A DNA stretch of 64,000 nt, from contig CALIOE010000009.1 in NCBI GenBank assembly GCA_938044775.1, positions 1 to 64,000 on the forward strand. Reading direction: 5' to 3'. The notes beneath the pieces were generated by a model that was not told the DNA's origin, did no database searches, and saw only the letters and a list, made by a program, of their open reading frames with translations. This document shows, piece after piece, positions 33,697-42,851 of the stretch (position 1 is its first letter; each line of letters starts with the position of its first letter). The position numbers and the translations under genes are program-made. This DNA comes from an uncultured Rhizobiaceae group bacterium (GTDB lineage: Bacteria > Pseudomonadota > Alphaproteobacteria > Rhizobiales > Rhizobiaceae).

Positions 33697-34539
33697 CTAC
33701 CTGTTTTGACTGCGCGCCATGAACGCCAGACGCTCAAACAGATGAACGTCCTGCTCGTTCTTCAACAGGGCGCCATGCAGTTTCGGCAAGGCATTGGTGG
33801 CGTTTTCACGCAGGGTTTCAGGATCAACATCGTCAGCGACCAGCAGTCGGATCCAGTCAAGCGCCTCTGATGTGCTGGGCTTTTTCTTTAAGCCCGGGGT
33901 TTCGCGAATCTCATAGAACTGAGTGAGAGCTTCGCGAACCAGCCGTTGCTTGATGCCGGGATAGTGGACGTCCACAATCTGGTTCAGCACATCGCTTTCG
34001 GGAAAGGCAATATAGTGGAAGAAGCAACGGCGCAGGAACGCGTCGGGTAGTTCCTTTTCATTATTCGACGTGATGATCACAATCGGCCGGTTCCTGGCCT
34101 GAATGGTCTCGTCAAGTTCGTAGCAATAGAACTCCATTTTATCGAGTTCCTGCAAAAGGTCGTTTGGAAATTCGATGTCAGCTTTGTCGATCTCGTCGAT
34201 CAGCAAAACAACCTTCTCATCGGTCTCAAATGCCTCCCACAGTTTGCCCTTCTTGATGTAGTTGCGAATGTCCTGAACTTTTTTCTCGCCCAGCTGACTG
34301 TCGCGCAAGCGAGAAACTGCATCATACTCATACAGTCCCTGTTGCGCCTTTGTGGTGGATTTCACATTCCACTCCAGCATCCTCAGGCCGAGCGCAGAGG
34401 AGATTTGCTTCGCAAGCTCCGTTTTACCCGTGCCGGGCTCTCCCTTGACCAGAAGCGGACGCTCCAGAGTTATGGCCGCGTTGACCGCCGTGGTAAGGTC
34501 GTCGCCGGCGACGTAGTCCTTGGTGCCTGAGAATTTCAT
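33697..34539 (-). CDS. MoxR-family AAA ATPase
   Basis: 280 residues from ATG 34539; the track's extra N-terminus overlaps the divergent region. Walker A is KGEPGTGKTEL, Walker B VVLLIDEIDKAD, sensor 1 PIVIITSNNEKELPDAFLRRC. This is the AAA_5/MoxR type that pairs with VWA CoxE-like proteins as a chaperone. The likely partner is the CoxE gene at 26.98-28.16 kb on the same strand; the two are usually adjacent, but here other genes intervene. The start faces a cyclase gene with a 202-base gap. Confidence 0.92.
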   Translation of the reverse strand: MKFSGTKDYVAGDDLTTAVNAAITLERPLLVKGEPGTGKTELAKQISSALGLRMLEWNVKSTTKAQQGLYEYDAVSRLRDSQLGEKKVQDIRNYIKKGKLWEAFETDEKVVLLIDEIDKADIEFPNDLLQELDKMEFYCYELDETIQARNRPIVIITSNNEKELPDAFLRRCFFHYIAFPESDVLNQIVDVHYPGIKQRLVREALTQFYEIRETPGLKKKPSTSEALDWIRLLVADDVDPETLRENATNALPKLHGALLKNEQDVHLFERLAFMARSQNR

Positions 34540-34741
34540 GATCTTTGATTTCCGGGAACTTGGATTTGCGGACGTTTTAGGCACAGATGCAGCAGGGCGC
34601 AACGCGAAAGCCCAGGCAATCGGACCTGACTGTCACGGGATTGCGCTTTCGCACAGTAACAAGTCACTCAACGGTGCATTGTTTGTTCGTCCGGCCTTTA
34701 AATCGATGCGGAAAAGCATCATATCCTATCGGGGCCTCGCA

Positions 34742-35587
34742 ATGATGGATCGCCACGTGGCAAAACGGAAACTAACCACAATTTTCTGCGCTGACGTGGA
34801 GGGATATGGCGGCCTGATGTCGCGCGATGAAGAGGGCACCCTGGCCCGCTTAAATCACTGCCGCAGCATCATGGCGGAGCATTTTTTGCGTTATGATGGT
34901 CGCGAAATCAACACCTGGGGCGATTCCGTGATTGCTGAATTCGACAGCGTCGTCGAAGCGGTGCGTTGTGCAGTGGACATTCAGCAAGCGGTTGAAACAG
35001 AGAATATCGGGCGCAACAAGAATGATCGGATGCGCTTTCGCATAGGCATCAATCTGGGTGATGTGGTCCACGAAAACGGCAATGTCTATGGCGACGGCGT
35101 CAACATGGCGGCCCGGCTGGAGTCACTCGCCGACGCCGGTGGCGTTTTGATTTCAGAGACTGTTCATACAATGGTTCACCGACAACTCGCCATCGGCTTT
35201 GACCGCCTCGAGGAACAACGCGTCAAAAACAGTGACGAGCCGATAACCGGCTATAAAGTGAGGCTGGACCGGCGAAACAATCCCGAAGCAGAAGAGAGCC
35301 CGCCCGCTCTCGCTCGTGACGCTTCCGGCCCGCCGATCAACGAAAACGAAACCTTCGGCCACCGGCTCGCACGCCAGGCCGACAGTTTCTTTTCGTGGCT
35401 TGGCACCCAACCCAAGAAAGTGCGGTTCTCTGCCGCCATGGTCGTGTTCTTCTTCACGGTGAATTTGCTGTTTTCAGGGCTGGCAACACCCTGGTTCATT
35501 TTCCCGTCGGCACCGTTCGCGCTGCATGTTCTCATGAACCTGCGCAAAAAAGAAAATCCCGATGAAAAAGAAGCAACCACCAAATAA
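34742..35587 (+). CDS. class III adenylate cyclase with C-terminal two-helix membrane anchor
   Basis: 281 residues from ATG 34742 (MMDRHVAKRKLTTIFCADVEGY); the track's 74 extra N-terminal residues look non-coding and overlap the MoxR promoter region. Catalytic elements are intact: Asp in FCADVEGYG, Asp in TWGDSVIAEFD, and Asn/Arg in GDGVNMAARLE. The C-terminal part has two hydrophobic segments (about residues 220-260, VVFFFTVNLLFSGLATPWFIFPSAPFALHVL) resembling the 2TM domain, so the enzyme should be tethered to the inner membrane. No TPR or sensor domain is seen. Confidence 0.88.
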   Translation: MMDRHVAKRKLTTIFCADVEGYGGLMSRDEEGTLARLNHCRSIMAEHFLRYDGREINTWGDSVIAEFDSVVEAVRCAVDIQQAVETENIGRNKNDRMRFRIGINLGDVVHENGNVYGDGVNMAARLESLADAGGVLISETVHTMVHRQLAIGFDRLEEQRVKNSDEPITGYKVRLDRRNNPEAEESPPALARDASGPPINENETFGHRLARQADSFFSWLGTQPKKVRFSAAMVVFFFTVNLLFSGLATPWFIFPSAPFALHVLMNLRKKENPDEKEATTK

Positions 35588-35729
35588 CAAGCATGTGGAG
35601 TGTTTCGGCGGCTTCCGCGTTTCCCTTGCGACAAGGGCCAAACAATGCAGGATACGATATGGAGATGGCACCCTGGTCGGGTGACGTGAGCAAATTTCAG
35701 ACCGCAATTGCGCGGCGGAGGAGAAGACT

Positions 35730-36272
35730 ATGTCAATTTTGAAACGCGGCCTCAAAGGCGCACCAGTCAAACGCCTGCAGGAAAAGCTTGGCATTGGTGC
35801 GGATGGAGACTTCGGCCCCGGTACCGAAAAAGCGGTGCGGGACTTTCAGCAGGCCAATGGACTTGCCGTCGATGGCATTGCCGGACCAGATACTTTCACG
35901 GCCATGGGTCTGCATGAGCTTGTGCTGCTGCGGGTGGGCTCACGCGGTGACGCCGTCAAGAAACTTCAGGAAGCTCTCGGCATTGACGCTGACGGTCGGT
36001 TCGGTCCGGGCACCAAAAAAGCCGTCGCCGACTACCAGAGCGCCAACGGCCTTGAGGCCGATGGCATGGCCGGCCCTGCCACCCTGGCCAAAATGAACGA
36101 ATTTTCCGATTTCACGGAAGACACGGTGCAACGGGCAGAGGTACAGGCAGACGAAGAACATTTCGAGAGCGAGCCGTTGCCGGAGCTGAAGGGAACGGAG
36201 CCGGTCAAAAGCGCAATGGCCGAACCCGCGCCGAAGAAATCGCTTTGGGGCAGGGTCAAAGGCTGGTTCTAG
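35730..36272 (+). CDS. protein with two peptidoglycan-binding-like domains
   Basis: 180 residues with GGAGGAGAAG before the ATG. Two PG_binding_1 modules follow each other: residues 5-60 (GAPVKRLQEKLGI ... FGPGTEKAVRDFQQANGLAVDGIAGPDTF) and 70-128 with nearly the same sequence. The C-terminal 50 residues are acidic, then end in KKSLWGRVKGWF, an amphipathic basic tail that may touch a membrane. No signal peptide is visible, odd for a wall-binding protein, so it could be a cytoplasmic or non-classically exported member. Confidence 0.82.
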   Translation: MSILKRGLKGAPVKRLQEKLGIGADGDFGPGTEKAVRDFQQANGLAVDGIAGPDTFTAMGLHELVLLRVGSRGDAVKKLQEALGIDADGRFGPGTKKAVADYQSANGLEADGMAGPATLAKMNEFSDFTEDTVQRAEVQADEEHFESEPLPELKGTEPVKSAMAEPAPKKSLWGRVKGWF

Positions 36273-36298
36273 AACACCAGCCAGCGGCCACCCGGCTT

Positions 36299-36814
36299 CT
36301 AACGAACGTTTGAAAAGCTGAGGCTCGCCAAAACGATGGCGGGCCTTGTTTTTGGCACCGCGATGCGCGCCAGTTGCTGCAACTTTGCATATCTTGGCTG
36401 AACGCCCAGTGCGGTGCGTCGGCTGACACGTGTGATCCGCACCCTGGTATGACCCCGGCTGAGGAAACCGAGCTTGCGTGCGGCAGCTTTCGATACATCG
36501 AGAATACGCCCTCTGGCGTAGGGTCCGCGATCATTGATGCGCAGCACCACAGATCTGCCGTTGCGCAAATTGGTCACCTTAATCCGTGTTCCAAAAGGCA
36601 ATCTGCGGTGGGCCGCAGTCATGCGCCGCGAGTTCATCCGCTCGCCATTGGCTGTGCGGTTTCCGTCCAGAGCATACCAGGAAGCCGAGCCAACCTGCCC
36701 GGCCCATGCGCCCGAAGCAGAAGTGAGGAATCCCGCTACCACCAGGGCCGCGACACAGAACACGTTTCTCATTTCAGTAATTGCCCACTTTATATTCCAA
36801 CGGCGTTTGGCCAT
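36299..36814 (-). CDS. rlpA: RlpA-like septal ring lytic transglycosylase / DPBB protein
   Basis: 171 residues, or 157 if translation starts at ATG 36772 (MRNVFCVAALVV). A signal peptide ends at about ASGAWA. The double-psi beta-barrel of RlpA is complete: GSASWYALDGNRTANGERMN, PFGTRIKVTNLRNGRSVVLRINDRGPY, and RILDVSKAAARKLGF, with the catalytic Asp of NDRGP present. No SPOR domain follows, only a basic tail. RlpA proteins cleave denuded glycan strands at division sites; short forms lacking SPOR are common in rhizobia. Confidence 0.88.
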   Translation of the reverse strand: MAKRRWNIKWAITEMRNVFCVAALVVAGFLTSASGAWAGQVGSASWYALDGNRTANGERMNSRRMTAAHRRLPFGTRIKVTNLRNGRSVVLRINDRGPYARGRILDVSKAAARKLGFLSRGHTRVRITRVSRRTALGVQPRYAKLQQLARIAVPKTRPAIVLASLSFSNVR

Positions 36815-37062
36815 CGAATTGTGGCGGGAATTGTGGCGCCTGCCTCACTCTTGGTTACCATGAGTATTGCAGCGTGAAGCCCTGCACCTCACCAATCTGC
36901 CACCAGAGGCCTGGCGCTGAGACAGGGTTGTTGTTGCGAATGCCGGTGTTTGGCGTGTCAGACATGCTGGTGTCGAAATCCGAATGCGGTTGAATTGTCA
37001 GATTTTCCGCTCTCGGCCCATCGTGGCCATTCCGAAAACCGCACGGCGCCGGCTGAGGATGG

Positions 37063-37962
37063 TCACACTTTTCCTGATTGCTGAGCGTCGCGAATGGCAT
37101 GCCAGAAAACAGCGCACAAAACGATGCCGCCGCCTGCAAAGCTCGCAGTTGGCGGAAGTTCCGACAAAAACATCCACGCCATCAATATCGCCAATGGCAC
37201 CTCAGCAGAACCAAGCAACCCCGATTCTGCAGCCGCGATGCGTTTGGTTCCCTCTGTCCACAATACCACAGCAACTGCAAATGCGATTGCAAAGAGGGTC
37301 AGCAGCGCTGCATCCCGCAAACTCACGTTAAGCGGCGAAGTGAAGAACCAACCGATCACAAACAACTGAAATGCCGAGGCCGCACCCGCCAGAATGACAG
37401 GCGTTTTGCTGAACACACGAATGAGGACCATGTAAAGGGCGTTGCCCAGCATCATCAATACCGCAACAAAGTCGCCCAGCAGGTTGATTGAGCCGACGCC
37501 AGCACCCACCACGACAACAACCCCAACACTTGAAAGAGCAGCCGCAATCATTGTCGTCTTTCGAACTTTCTGACGCAGAAACAGCCACTCCAACAGCGCC
37601 GCAGCAAATGGAACGGTTGCGTAGATAATTGCAACATTCGCGACATAGGTCAGTTTGAAGGACGCTATGAAAGCCAGACTGGCGAGGCTTCCCACACTTG
37701 CCAACAGCCATCCACGCCAACCAAGGCGCATGCTGGTATTCTGGGGGACAGTCCGATTCTGCCAATAAACGTAAGCAGCAACCAGAATTGCCCCCAACAA
37801 TCCGCGCCAACAGGCAACGGACCACGTATCGCTTTCGATTGCCTTGGTCAGGACCCCCGACAGGCTGAACGCCACTGTTGAAGCCAGCACCAGGCAGATA
37901 CCAAGCGTTTGTTCGCGGTTTTCAAAACGACCTGTCACAGCCACCAATCCCGTCATCCCCAT
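37063..37962 (-). CDS. EamA-family (DMT superfamily) transporter
   Basis: 299 residues with about ten membrane helices and two EamA repeats, at about 20-155 and 165-295. Typical stretches are CLVLASTVAFSLSGVLTKAI, WRGLLGAILVAAYVY, and the C-terminal SAEVPLAILMAWMFLSELPP. Such exporters move amino acids or other metabolites; the substrate cannot be predicted. A 248-base stretch between its end and RlpA holds no supported gene. Confidence 0.9.
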   Translation of the reverse strand: MGMTGLVAVTGRFENREQTLGICLVLASTVAFSLSGVLTKAIESDTWSVACWRGLLGAILVAAYVYWQNRTVPQNTSMRLGWRGWLLASVGSLASLAFIASFKLTYVANVAIIYATVPFAAALLEWLFLRQKVRKTTMIAAALSSVGVVVVVGAGVGSINLLGDFVAVLMMLGNALYMVLIRVFSKTPVILAGAASAFQLFVIGWFFTSPLNVSLRDAALLTLFAIAFAVAVVLWTEGTKRIAAAESGLLGSAEVPLAILMAWMFLSELPPTASFAGGGIVLCAVFWHAIRDAQQSGKV

Positions 37963-38097
37963 TCAGCTGGAAAACACTAAGAGATCACTGCTGACAACAG
38001 CCTGTCAGCAGACCGACAATGGCAACGTTATCAGAGGGCTGAAAAACCTCTGCTTTGCGGAACGTCTGCATTTGCGAAAACCGCGTAAACAGCCGTT

Positions 38098-38128
38098 AAA
38101 AAACCCGCGGTGTGAGCCGCGGGTTTTT
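38098..38128 (-). terminator. strong intrinsic terminator of rpsA, bidirectional
   Basis: AAACCCGCGG-N6-CCGCGGGTTT with A- and T-runs on both sides, 30 bases past the rpsA stop codon. The same structure can also stop transcripts from the opposite direction. Confidence 0.92.
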
Positions 38129-38157
38129 CAGTTTCATTGCTCGACTGTAGCCGAAGC

Positions 38158-39858
38158 TTAGTCGTCGTCACGGTCTTTCAGAGCCGCTCCAAGAATGTCG
38201 CCCAGCGACGCGCCGGAATCGGAAGAACCGTATTGCTTGACGGCTTCTTTCTCTTCCGCGATCTCAAGCGCCTTGATCGACAGGTTGACCTTGCGGTTCT
38301 TCTTGTCGAACACGGTAACCCGGGCGTCCACTTTCTGACCAACAGAGAAGCGCTCTGGGCGCTGCTCGTCACGATCACGAGACAGGTCGAAGCGTTTGAT
38401 GAAGGCTTCAATGTCGGTGTCGACAATTTTCACTTCCAGACCGCCATCGGTGACCTTCAGGACTTCAGCCGTGACGATTGAGTTACGGCGAATTTCTCCG
38501 CTGTCACCACCATCCATCGGATCTGCACCGTCAAGTTGTTTGATGCCAAGGGAGATACGCTCTTTATCGACATCAACATCGAGCACCACGGCTTTCACCA
38601 TATCGCCCTTGTTGAAGTTTTCGATGGCTTCCTCGCCGGACAAGTTCCAATCCAGATCGGACAGGTGAACCATGCCGTCGACATCGCCGTCGAGCCCGAT
38701 AAACAGACCGAACTCGGTCTTGTTCTTGACTTCGCCTTCGACAACCGTGCCCTGCGGGAACTGATCGGCAAACGTGTCCCAGGGATTCGACAGGTTCTGT
38801 TTCAGGCCCAGCGAGATACGGCGTTTGGCAGGATCGACTTCCAGCACGATGACCTCCACTTCCTGAGAAGTGGCGACGATCTTACCAGGATGGACGTTCT
38901 TTTTGGTCCATGACATTTCCGAAACGTGTATCAGGCCTTCGATGCCCGGCTCCAGTTCCACAAACGCACCATAGTCGGTGATGTTGGTGATGCGGCCTGT
39001 GACCTTTGCACCATTGGGGTATTTCGCACCGATTGCATCCCAAGGATCGCTTTCCAGCTGTTTCATGCCCAGCGAAATACGATGTGTGTCCTGGTTGACG
39101 CGAATGATCTGAACCTTGACCGTCTGACCAATTGTCAGGATCTCGGTCGGGTGGTTGACGCGACGCCAGGCCATGTCGGTAACGTGAAGCAGTCCATCAA
39201 TACCACCAAGATCGACGAATGCGCCGTAGTCGGTGATGTTTTTGACGACACCTTCCACAACCTGACCCTCGTCGAGGTTCTGGACAATCTCCGAACGCTG
39301 TTCCGCACGACTCTCTTCGAGCACGGTACGGCGAGATACAACAATGTTGCCCCTACGCCGATCCATTTTCAAAATCTGGAACGGCTGTGGGGTGTTCATC
39401 AATGGTGTGACATCGCGGATTGGACGAATGTCCACCTGCGAACGCGGCAGGAAGGCGACTGCGCCATCCAGATCGACGGTAAAGCCGCCTTTGACCTGGT
39501 TGAATATCTGACCTTCGACTTTTTCCTCGGCCTCGAATTTTTTCTCGAGCTTGACCCAGGCTTCCTCGCGGCGGGCCTTGTCACGGGACAGGACTGCCTC
39601 GCCAAGTGCATTTTCCATGCGCTCGAGATAGACTTCGACCTTATCGCCAATGCTCAATCCACCATCTTTGGCGGAGGCGCCGAATTCTCTAAGTGAAATG
39701 CGGCCTTCGACCTTGAGACCAGCATCGATAACGGCCATGTCTTTTTCGATTGCCGTTACAATACCTTCGACAACCGTGCCTTCCTGGATGGAATTGGCAG
39801 CAAAGGATTCGTTCAGGAGGGATTCAAAATCCTCCATTGAGGGGTTCATGTCTGACAT
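38158..39858 (-). CDS. rpsA: 30S ribosomal protein S1
   Basis: 566 residues with six S1 RNA-binding domains, such as IQEGTVVEGIVTAIEKDMAVIDAGLKVEGRI near residue 25 and the repeated VVKNITDYGAFVDLGGIDGLLHVTDM type later on. The opening MSDMNPSMEDFESLLNESF is typical of alphaproteobacteria. S1 helps the 30S subunit capture and unfold mRNA. GGAGCATAA precedes the ATG. It lies downstream of cmk, the common order, with a 230-base leader. Confidence 0.98.
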   Translation of the reverse strand: MSDMNPSMEDFESLLNESFAANSIQEGTVVEGIVTAIEKDMAVIDAGLKVEGRISLREFGASAKDGGLSIGDKVEVYLERMENALGEAVLSRDKARREEAWVKLEKKFEAEEKVEGQIFNQVKGGFTVDLDGAVAFLPRSQVDIRPIRDVTPLMNTPQPFQILKMDRRRGNIVVSRRTVLEESRAEQRSEIVQNLDEGQVVEGVVKNITDYGAFVDLGGIDGLLHVTDMAWRRVNHPTEILTIGQTVKVQIIRVNQDTHRISLGMKQLESDPWDAIGAKYPNGAKVTGRITNITDYGAFVELEPGIEGLIHVSEMSWTKKNVHPGKIVATSQEVEVIVLEVDPAKRRISLGLKQNLSNPWDTFADQFPQGTVVEGEVKNKTEFGLFIGLDGDVDGMVHLSDLDWNLSGEEAIENFNKGDMVKAVVLDVDVDKERISLGIKQLDGADPMDGGDSGEIRRNSIVTAEVLKVTDGGLEVKIVDTDIEAFIKRFDLSRDRDEQRPERFSVGQKVDARVTVFDKKNRKVNLSIKALEIAEEKEAVKQYGSSDSGASLGDILGAALKDRDDD

Positions 39859-40088
39859 TTATGCTCCAAAGACCAGCCGATACTCTCTGCGGCCGGCACT
39901 GCGCCGGGGTTTGTGTTTCACATGCAAGCGCCACGTTCCGCTTTCGAAACACGAAAGCTGGACCCGGTTTGCGGGTCAGGCGCAAAGAACGAAGGCTTGC
40001 GGTTTGTTCGGGAATGCGCTCATTCAAACAAATTGAACCTGCAACAAAGGGCGCAGCCCGATACGAGCAACGCCCCAATTCCCTTGTT
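39859..40088 (-). promoter_or_regulatory. rpsA leader region
   Basis: 230 bases between cmk and rpsA. A perfect 7-base stem GCTTTCG-N5-CGAAAGC (39940-39958) and a weaker GC-rich repeat upstream could form a structured 5' leader. S1 represses its own translation through such leaders in other bacteria. No ORF here looks real. Confidence 0.35.
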
Positions 40089-40721
40089 TCAGTTGGCTTT
40101 TGCCTGTTTCACAATGCTTAAAGCTGTCTGGAACGCCGTTTCTATATCCATTTCGGACGTGTCGAGCAAGTGGGCATCTGCTGCAGGTTTCAAAGGACTG
40201 TCAGCGCGGGCCATGTCGCGCTCGTCACGCTTTTGGATATCCGCGAGTATCGCGTCGAAATCGACGTCAGCGCCTTTCAGCACCTGTTCATTCCAACGCC
40301 GTCTGGCACGCTCCCTTGGAGACGCGGTGACGAAGAGCTTTACCGGCGCATCCGGACATACAACGGTGCCGATATCACGGCCATCAAGAACGGCTCCGGA
40401 AAGCTGTGCCGCAAACGCCCGCTGCGCTTCTACAAGGGCCGCACGGACACTGCTCATCACCGCAACCTGAGACGCGGCTTCGCCAATGGCGTGATCGGCG
40501 AGGATGGTGGGATCCATAGTCCCCAGGTCAAGTTTCAGAGCCGTTTCTGCCGCGAGTACTTCATTGTCCAGCGGTTGCTGTGCTTCCAACAATGCATGGG
40601 CAACAGCGCGGTAGGTCAGACCGGTGTCCAGATGCGGCAGTTTCAGTTCCGCAGCCAGCTTGCGCGACAATGTTCCTTTCCCGGAAGCCGCTGGTCCGTC
40701 GATGGCAATCACAAAGGTCAT
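40089..40721 (-). CDS. cmk: cytidylate kinase
   Basis: 210 residues. The P-loop [18 protein letters not shown], the substrate motif [11 protein letters not shown], and [21 protein letters not shown] with ERARRR are standard. It phosphorylates CMP and dCMP with ATP. Upstream aroA, often present, is replaced by a divergent phoX-like gene. It is probably co-transcribed with rpsA. Confidence 0.97.
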   Translation of the reverse strand: MTFVIAIDGPAASGKGTLSRKLAAELKLPHLDTGLTYRAVAHALLEAQQPLDNEVLAAETALKLDLGTMDPTILADHAIGEAASQVAVMSSVRAALVEAQRAFAAQLSGAVLDGRDIGTVVCPDAPVKLFVTASPRERARRRWNEQVLKGADVDFDAILADIQKRDERDMARADSPLKPAADAHLLDTSEMDIETAFQTALSIVKQAKAN

Positions 40722-40883
40722 ACGATGTGATAGCTCCCGCCAGATGACCGGTCAAACGGGTACCATCAGCGTTTTTGTCCATTGTCATACGATCGACACC
40801 AATGTTTCATGAAGTTGTATGGGTGGCTGATCAATGTCCGGCCAGTGCAAAAGCGTGCACGCGGATTTACAAGTGAGGAAATG

Positions 40884-42791
40884 ATGACATTGGAATTGAA
40901 AAACGATCAAATCGAGGACCTCTCGTTCGACGACATCGACGAGTTGATTAACCCCAGACCGGAAGACAACGACTTTGATGCAGTGGTGGAAGCCGCAATT
41001 TCACGACGCGGCTTTCTGGGTGGTGTTGTTGCCGTGGGAACCGGCGCCTTCCTGACCGGAACCGGCTTGATGAGCGGCCAGGCGCGTGCGGCGTCGCCGT
41101 TTAGATTTGAGCCAGTCGCCGCAACGTCAGCAGACACGATTACCGTTCCCAAAGGCCACAATTGGTACACGCTTTCCCGATGGGGCGACCCGTTGTTCTC
41201 GGATGTTCCGGAATTCGATGGCGCAACAAGAGGCACGGCAGCGACGCAGGCACGTGCCATTGGCGACAACAATGACGGAATGGCTCTGTTCAGCAAGGAT
41301 GGAAAGCACGTCTACGTATTCAACAATGAATACACCAACCGAAAGATTATGTGGGGCAACAATCCCGATGGTAAGGCGGCAAGTGACGATGACATTCTCA
41401 AAGGCAAGATGGCGCATGGCCTGACTGCGATGGAAGTGGCAGAGAGCGATGGGAAATGGGCGATCGTCAAGGACTCACCCCTCAACCGTCGTGTGACACC
41501 TGATGCAGAAATGGAAATTACTGGCCCTGCACGCGGCCACGACCTTGTGAAGACCGCCGCCGACCCTGATGGGGTCAAGTGCCTGGGCACCTGGAACAAT
41601 TGTGGCAACGGCCGAACGCCCTGGGGCACCTATCTTGCCTGCGAAGAAAATTTCAATGGCTACTTTTCCGGTCCGACAGAGGACTATGAAGTCAGTCCTG
41701 AGCTTGCACGCTATGGAATCTCCGGCAAGGACTGGGGATATGGATGGGCCAAAATTGATGAGCGTTTCGACGTTTCAAAGCATCCCAATGAAGCCAACCG
41801 TGCAGGCTATGTTGTAGAAGTCGATCCATTCGACACCAATGCCATGCCCAAAAAACACACTGCACTCGGCCGTTTTAAACACGAGAACGCCGAGGTGGTG
41901 ATCGCAGGCGACGGCACGGTCGTGGTCTATATGGGCGACGATGAGCGCGGCGAGTTCCTCTACAAGTTCGTCAGCGACAACAAGTATGTTGAGGGTGAGC
42001 CGACAGACAACCTGTTGACGCAGGGCACCCTGTTTGCGGCGAAATTCAATGACGATCAGAAGGGCGAGTGGCTGCCTCTGACCGAAGAAAGCGTTGGCAT
42101 GAGCCGGGCGGAAATCAGCATCCATACCCGCCAGGCTGCGTCGAAGGCCGGGGCGACGACCATGGATCGCCCGGAATGGGTGGCATCGAACCCGTTGAAG
42201 GCTGAGGTTTAGTGCGCTCTGACCAACAACAAGAACCGCGGTATTGAGCCCAATGCGGGTGGCGATGCCACCCCCGTTGGCGGCCCCAACCCGCGCGAGG
42301 CGAACAAATATGGACAGATCGTGCGCTGGCGCCCGGCAGGCGAAGATCATCTGGCCACCGGTTTTGACTGGGATCTGTTCGTGCTTGCCGGCAATCCAGC
42401 GGTTCACAAGGACGGACTGAATGCCGGCTCGGCGAACGTCAATGCAGGCAACATGTTCAACTCGCCCGATGGCCTGATTTTTGGCAACGACGGCGTGTTG
42501 TGGATCCAGACCGACGGAAAGTATTCCAACAAGGATGATTTCGAAGGTCAGGGTAACAACCAAATGCTCGCAGGTGATACCGCTACCGGGGAGATTCAGC
42601 GTTTCATGGTCGGGCCGATCGGTTGCGAGGTAACCGGTATGGCGTTTTCTCCGGATCGCAAAACCATGTTCGTGGGTATTCAACATCCAGGCGAGAAGGC
42701 CTCAGGAAGTCACTTTCCAGACGGTGGTGATTCTGTCCCACGATCCGCAATCGTCGCTATTCGTCGCGACGATGGAGACGTGATGGGCTAG
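40884..42791 (+). pseudogene. PhoX-family (DUF839) phosphatase interrupted by one in-frame TAG
   Basis: One reading frame runs from ATG 40884 to TAG 42789-42791, but codon 443 is TAG (42210-42212). The N-terminal part has a twin-arginine signal (ISRRGFLGGVVAVG), so the protein would be exported by Tat. PhoX features continue through the stop: before it NRRVTPDAEMEITGPARGHDL and GNGRTPWGTYLACEENFNGYF, then NPLKAEV, stop, CALTNNKNRG. PhoX relatives have an aromatic residue at that point (for example EVYCALTNN), so a TAC/TAT to TAG change is the simplest explanation. The downstream 193 codons keep the frame and good codon usage (FNSPDGLIFGNDGVLWIQTDG), so any lesion is recent, a sequencing error, or read through. 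ATG 40881 is an alternative start. Confidence 0.85.
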
Positions 42792-42816
42792 ATTGCCCCT
42801 ATAGCCGGTCAGTCTT

Positions 42817-42848
42817 CGGGGAGGTCGTATTGCGTTGCGGCCTCCCCG
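42817..42848. terminator. hairpin between convergent phoX-like and RTX genes
   Basis: CGGGGAGG-N16-CCTCCCCG lies between the phoX-like stop and the end of the RTX gene. The stem is perfect but there is no T-run. Confidence 0.5.
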
Positions 42849-42851
42849 ATC

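Noticed and set aside
34520-34741. N-terminal 74 residues of the track ORF for the 34.7 kb cyclase
   Set aside because: Low similarity to cyclases and overlap with the MoxR gene start; the domain begins right after ATG 34742.
36855-37139. Minus-strand ORF between EamA and RlpA genes, including a 36-codon piece starting at 36965
   Set aside because: The C-terminal part looks protein-like (Trp- and Asn-rich), but there is no ribosome-binding site and no known family. I left it unannotated.
42210-42212. General TAG recoding as an amino acid
   Set aside because: Several intact genes in the window end in TAG, and no suppressor tRNA or pyrrolysine genes are seen here.
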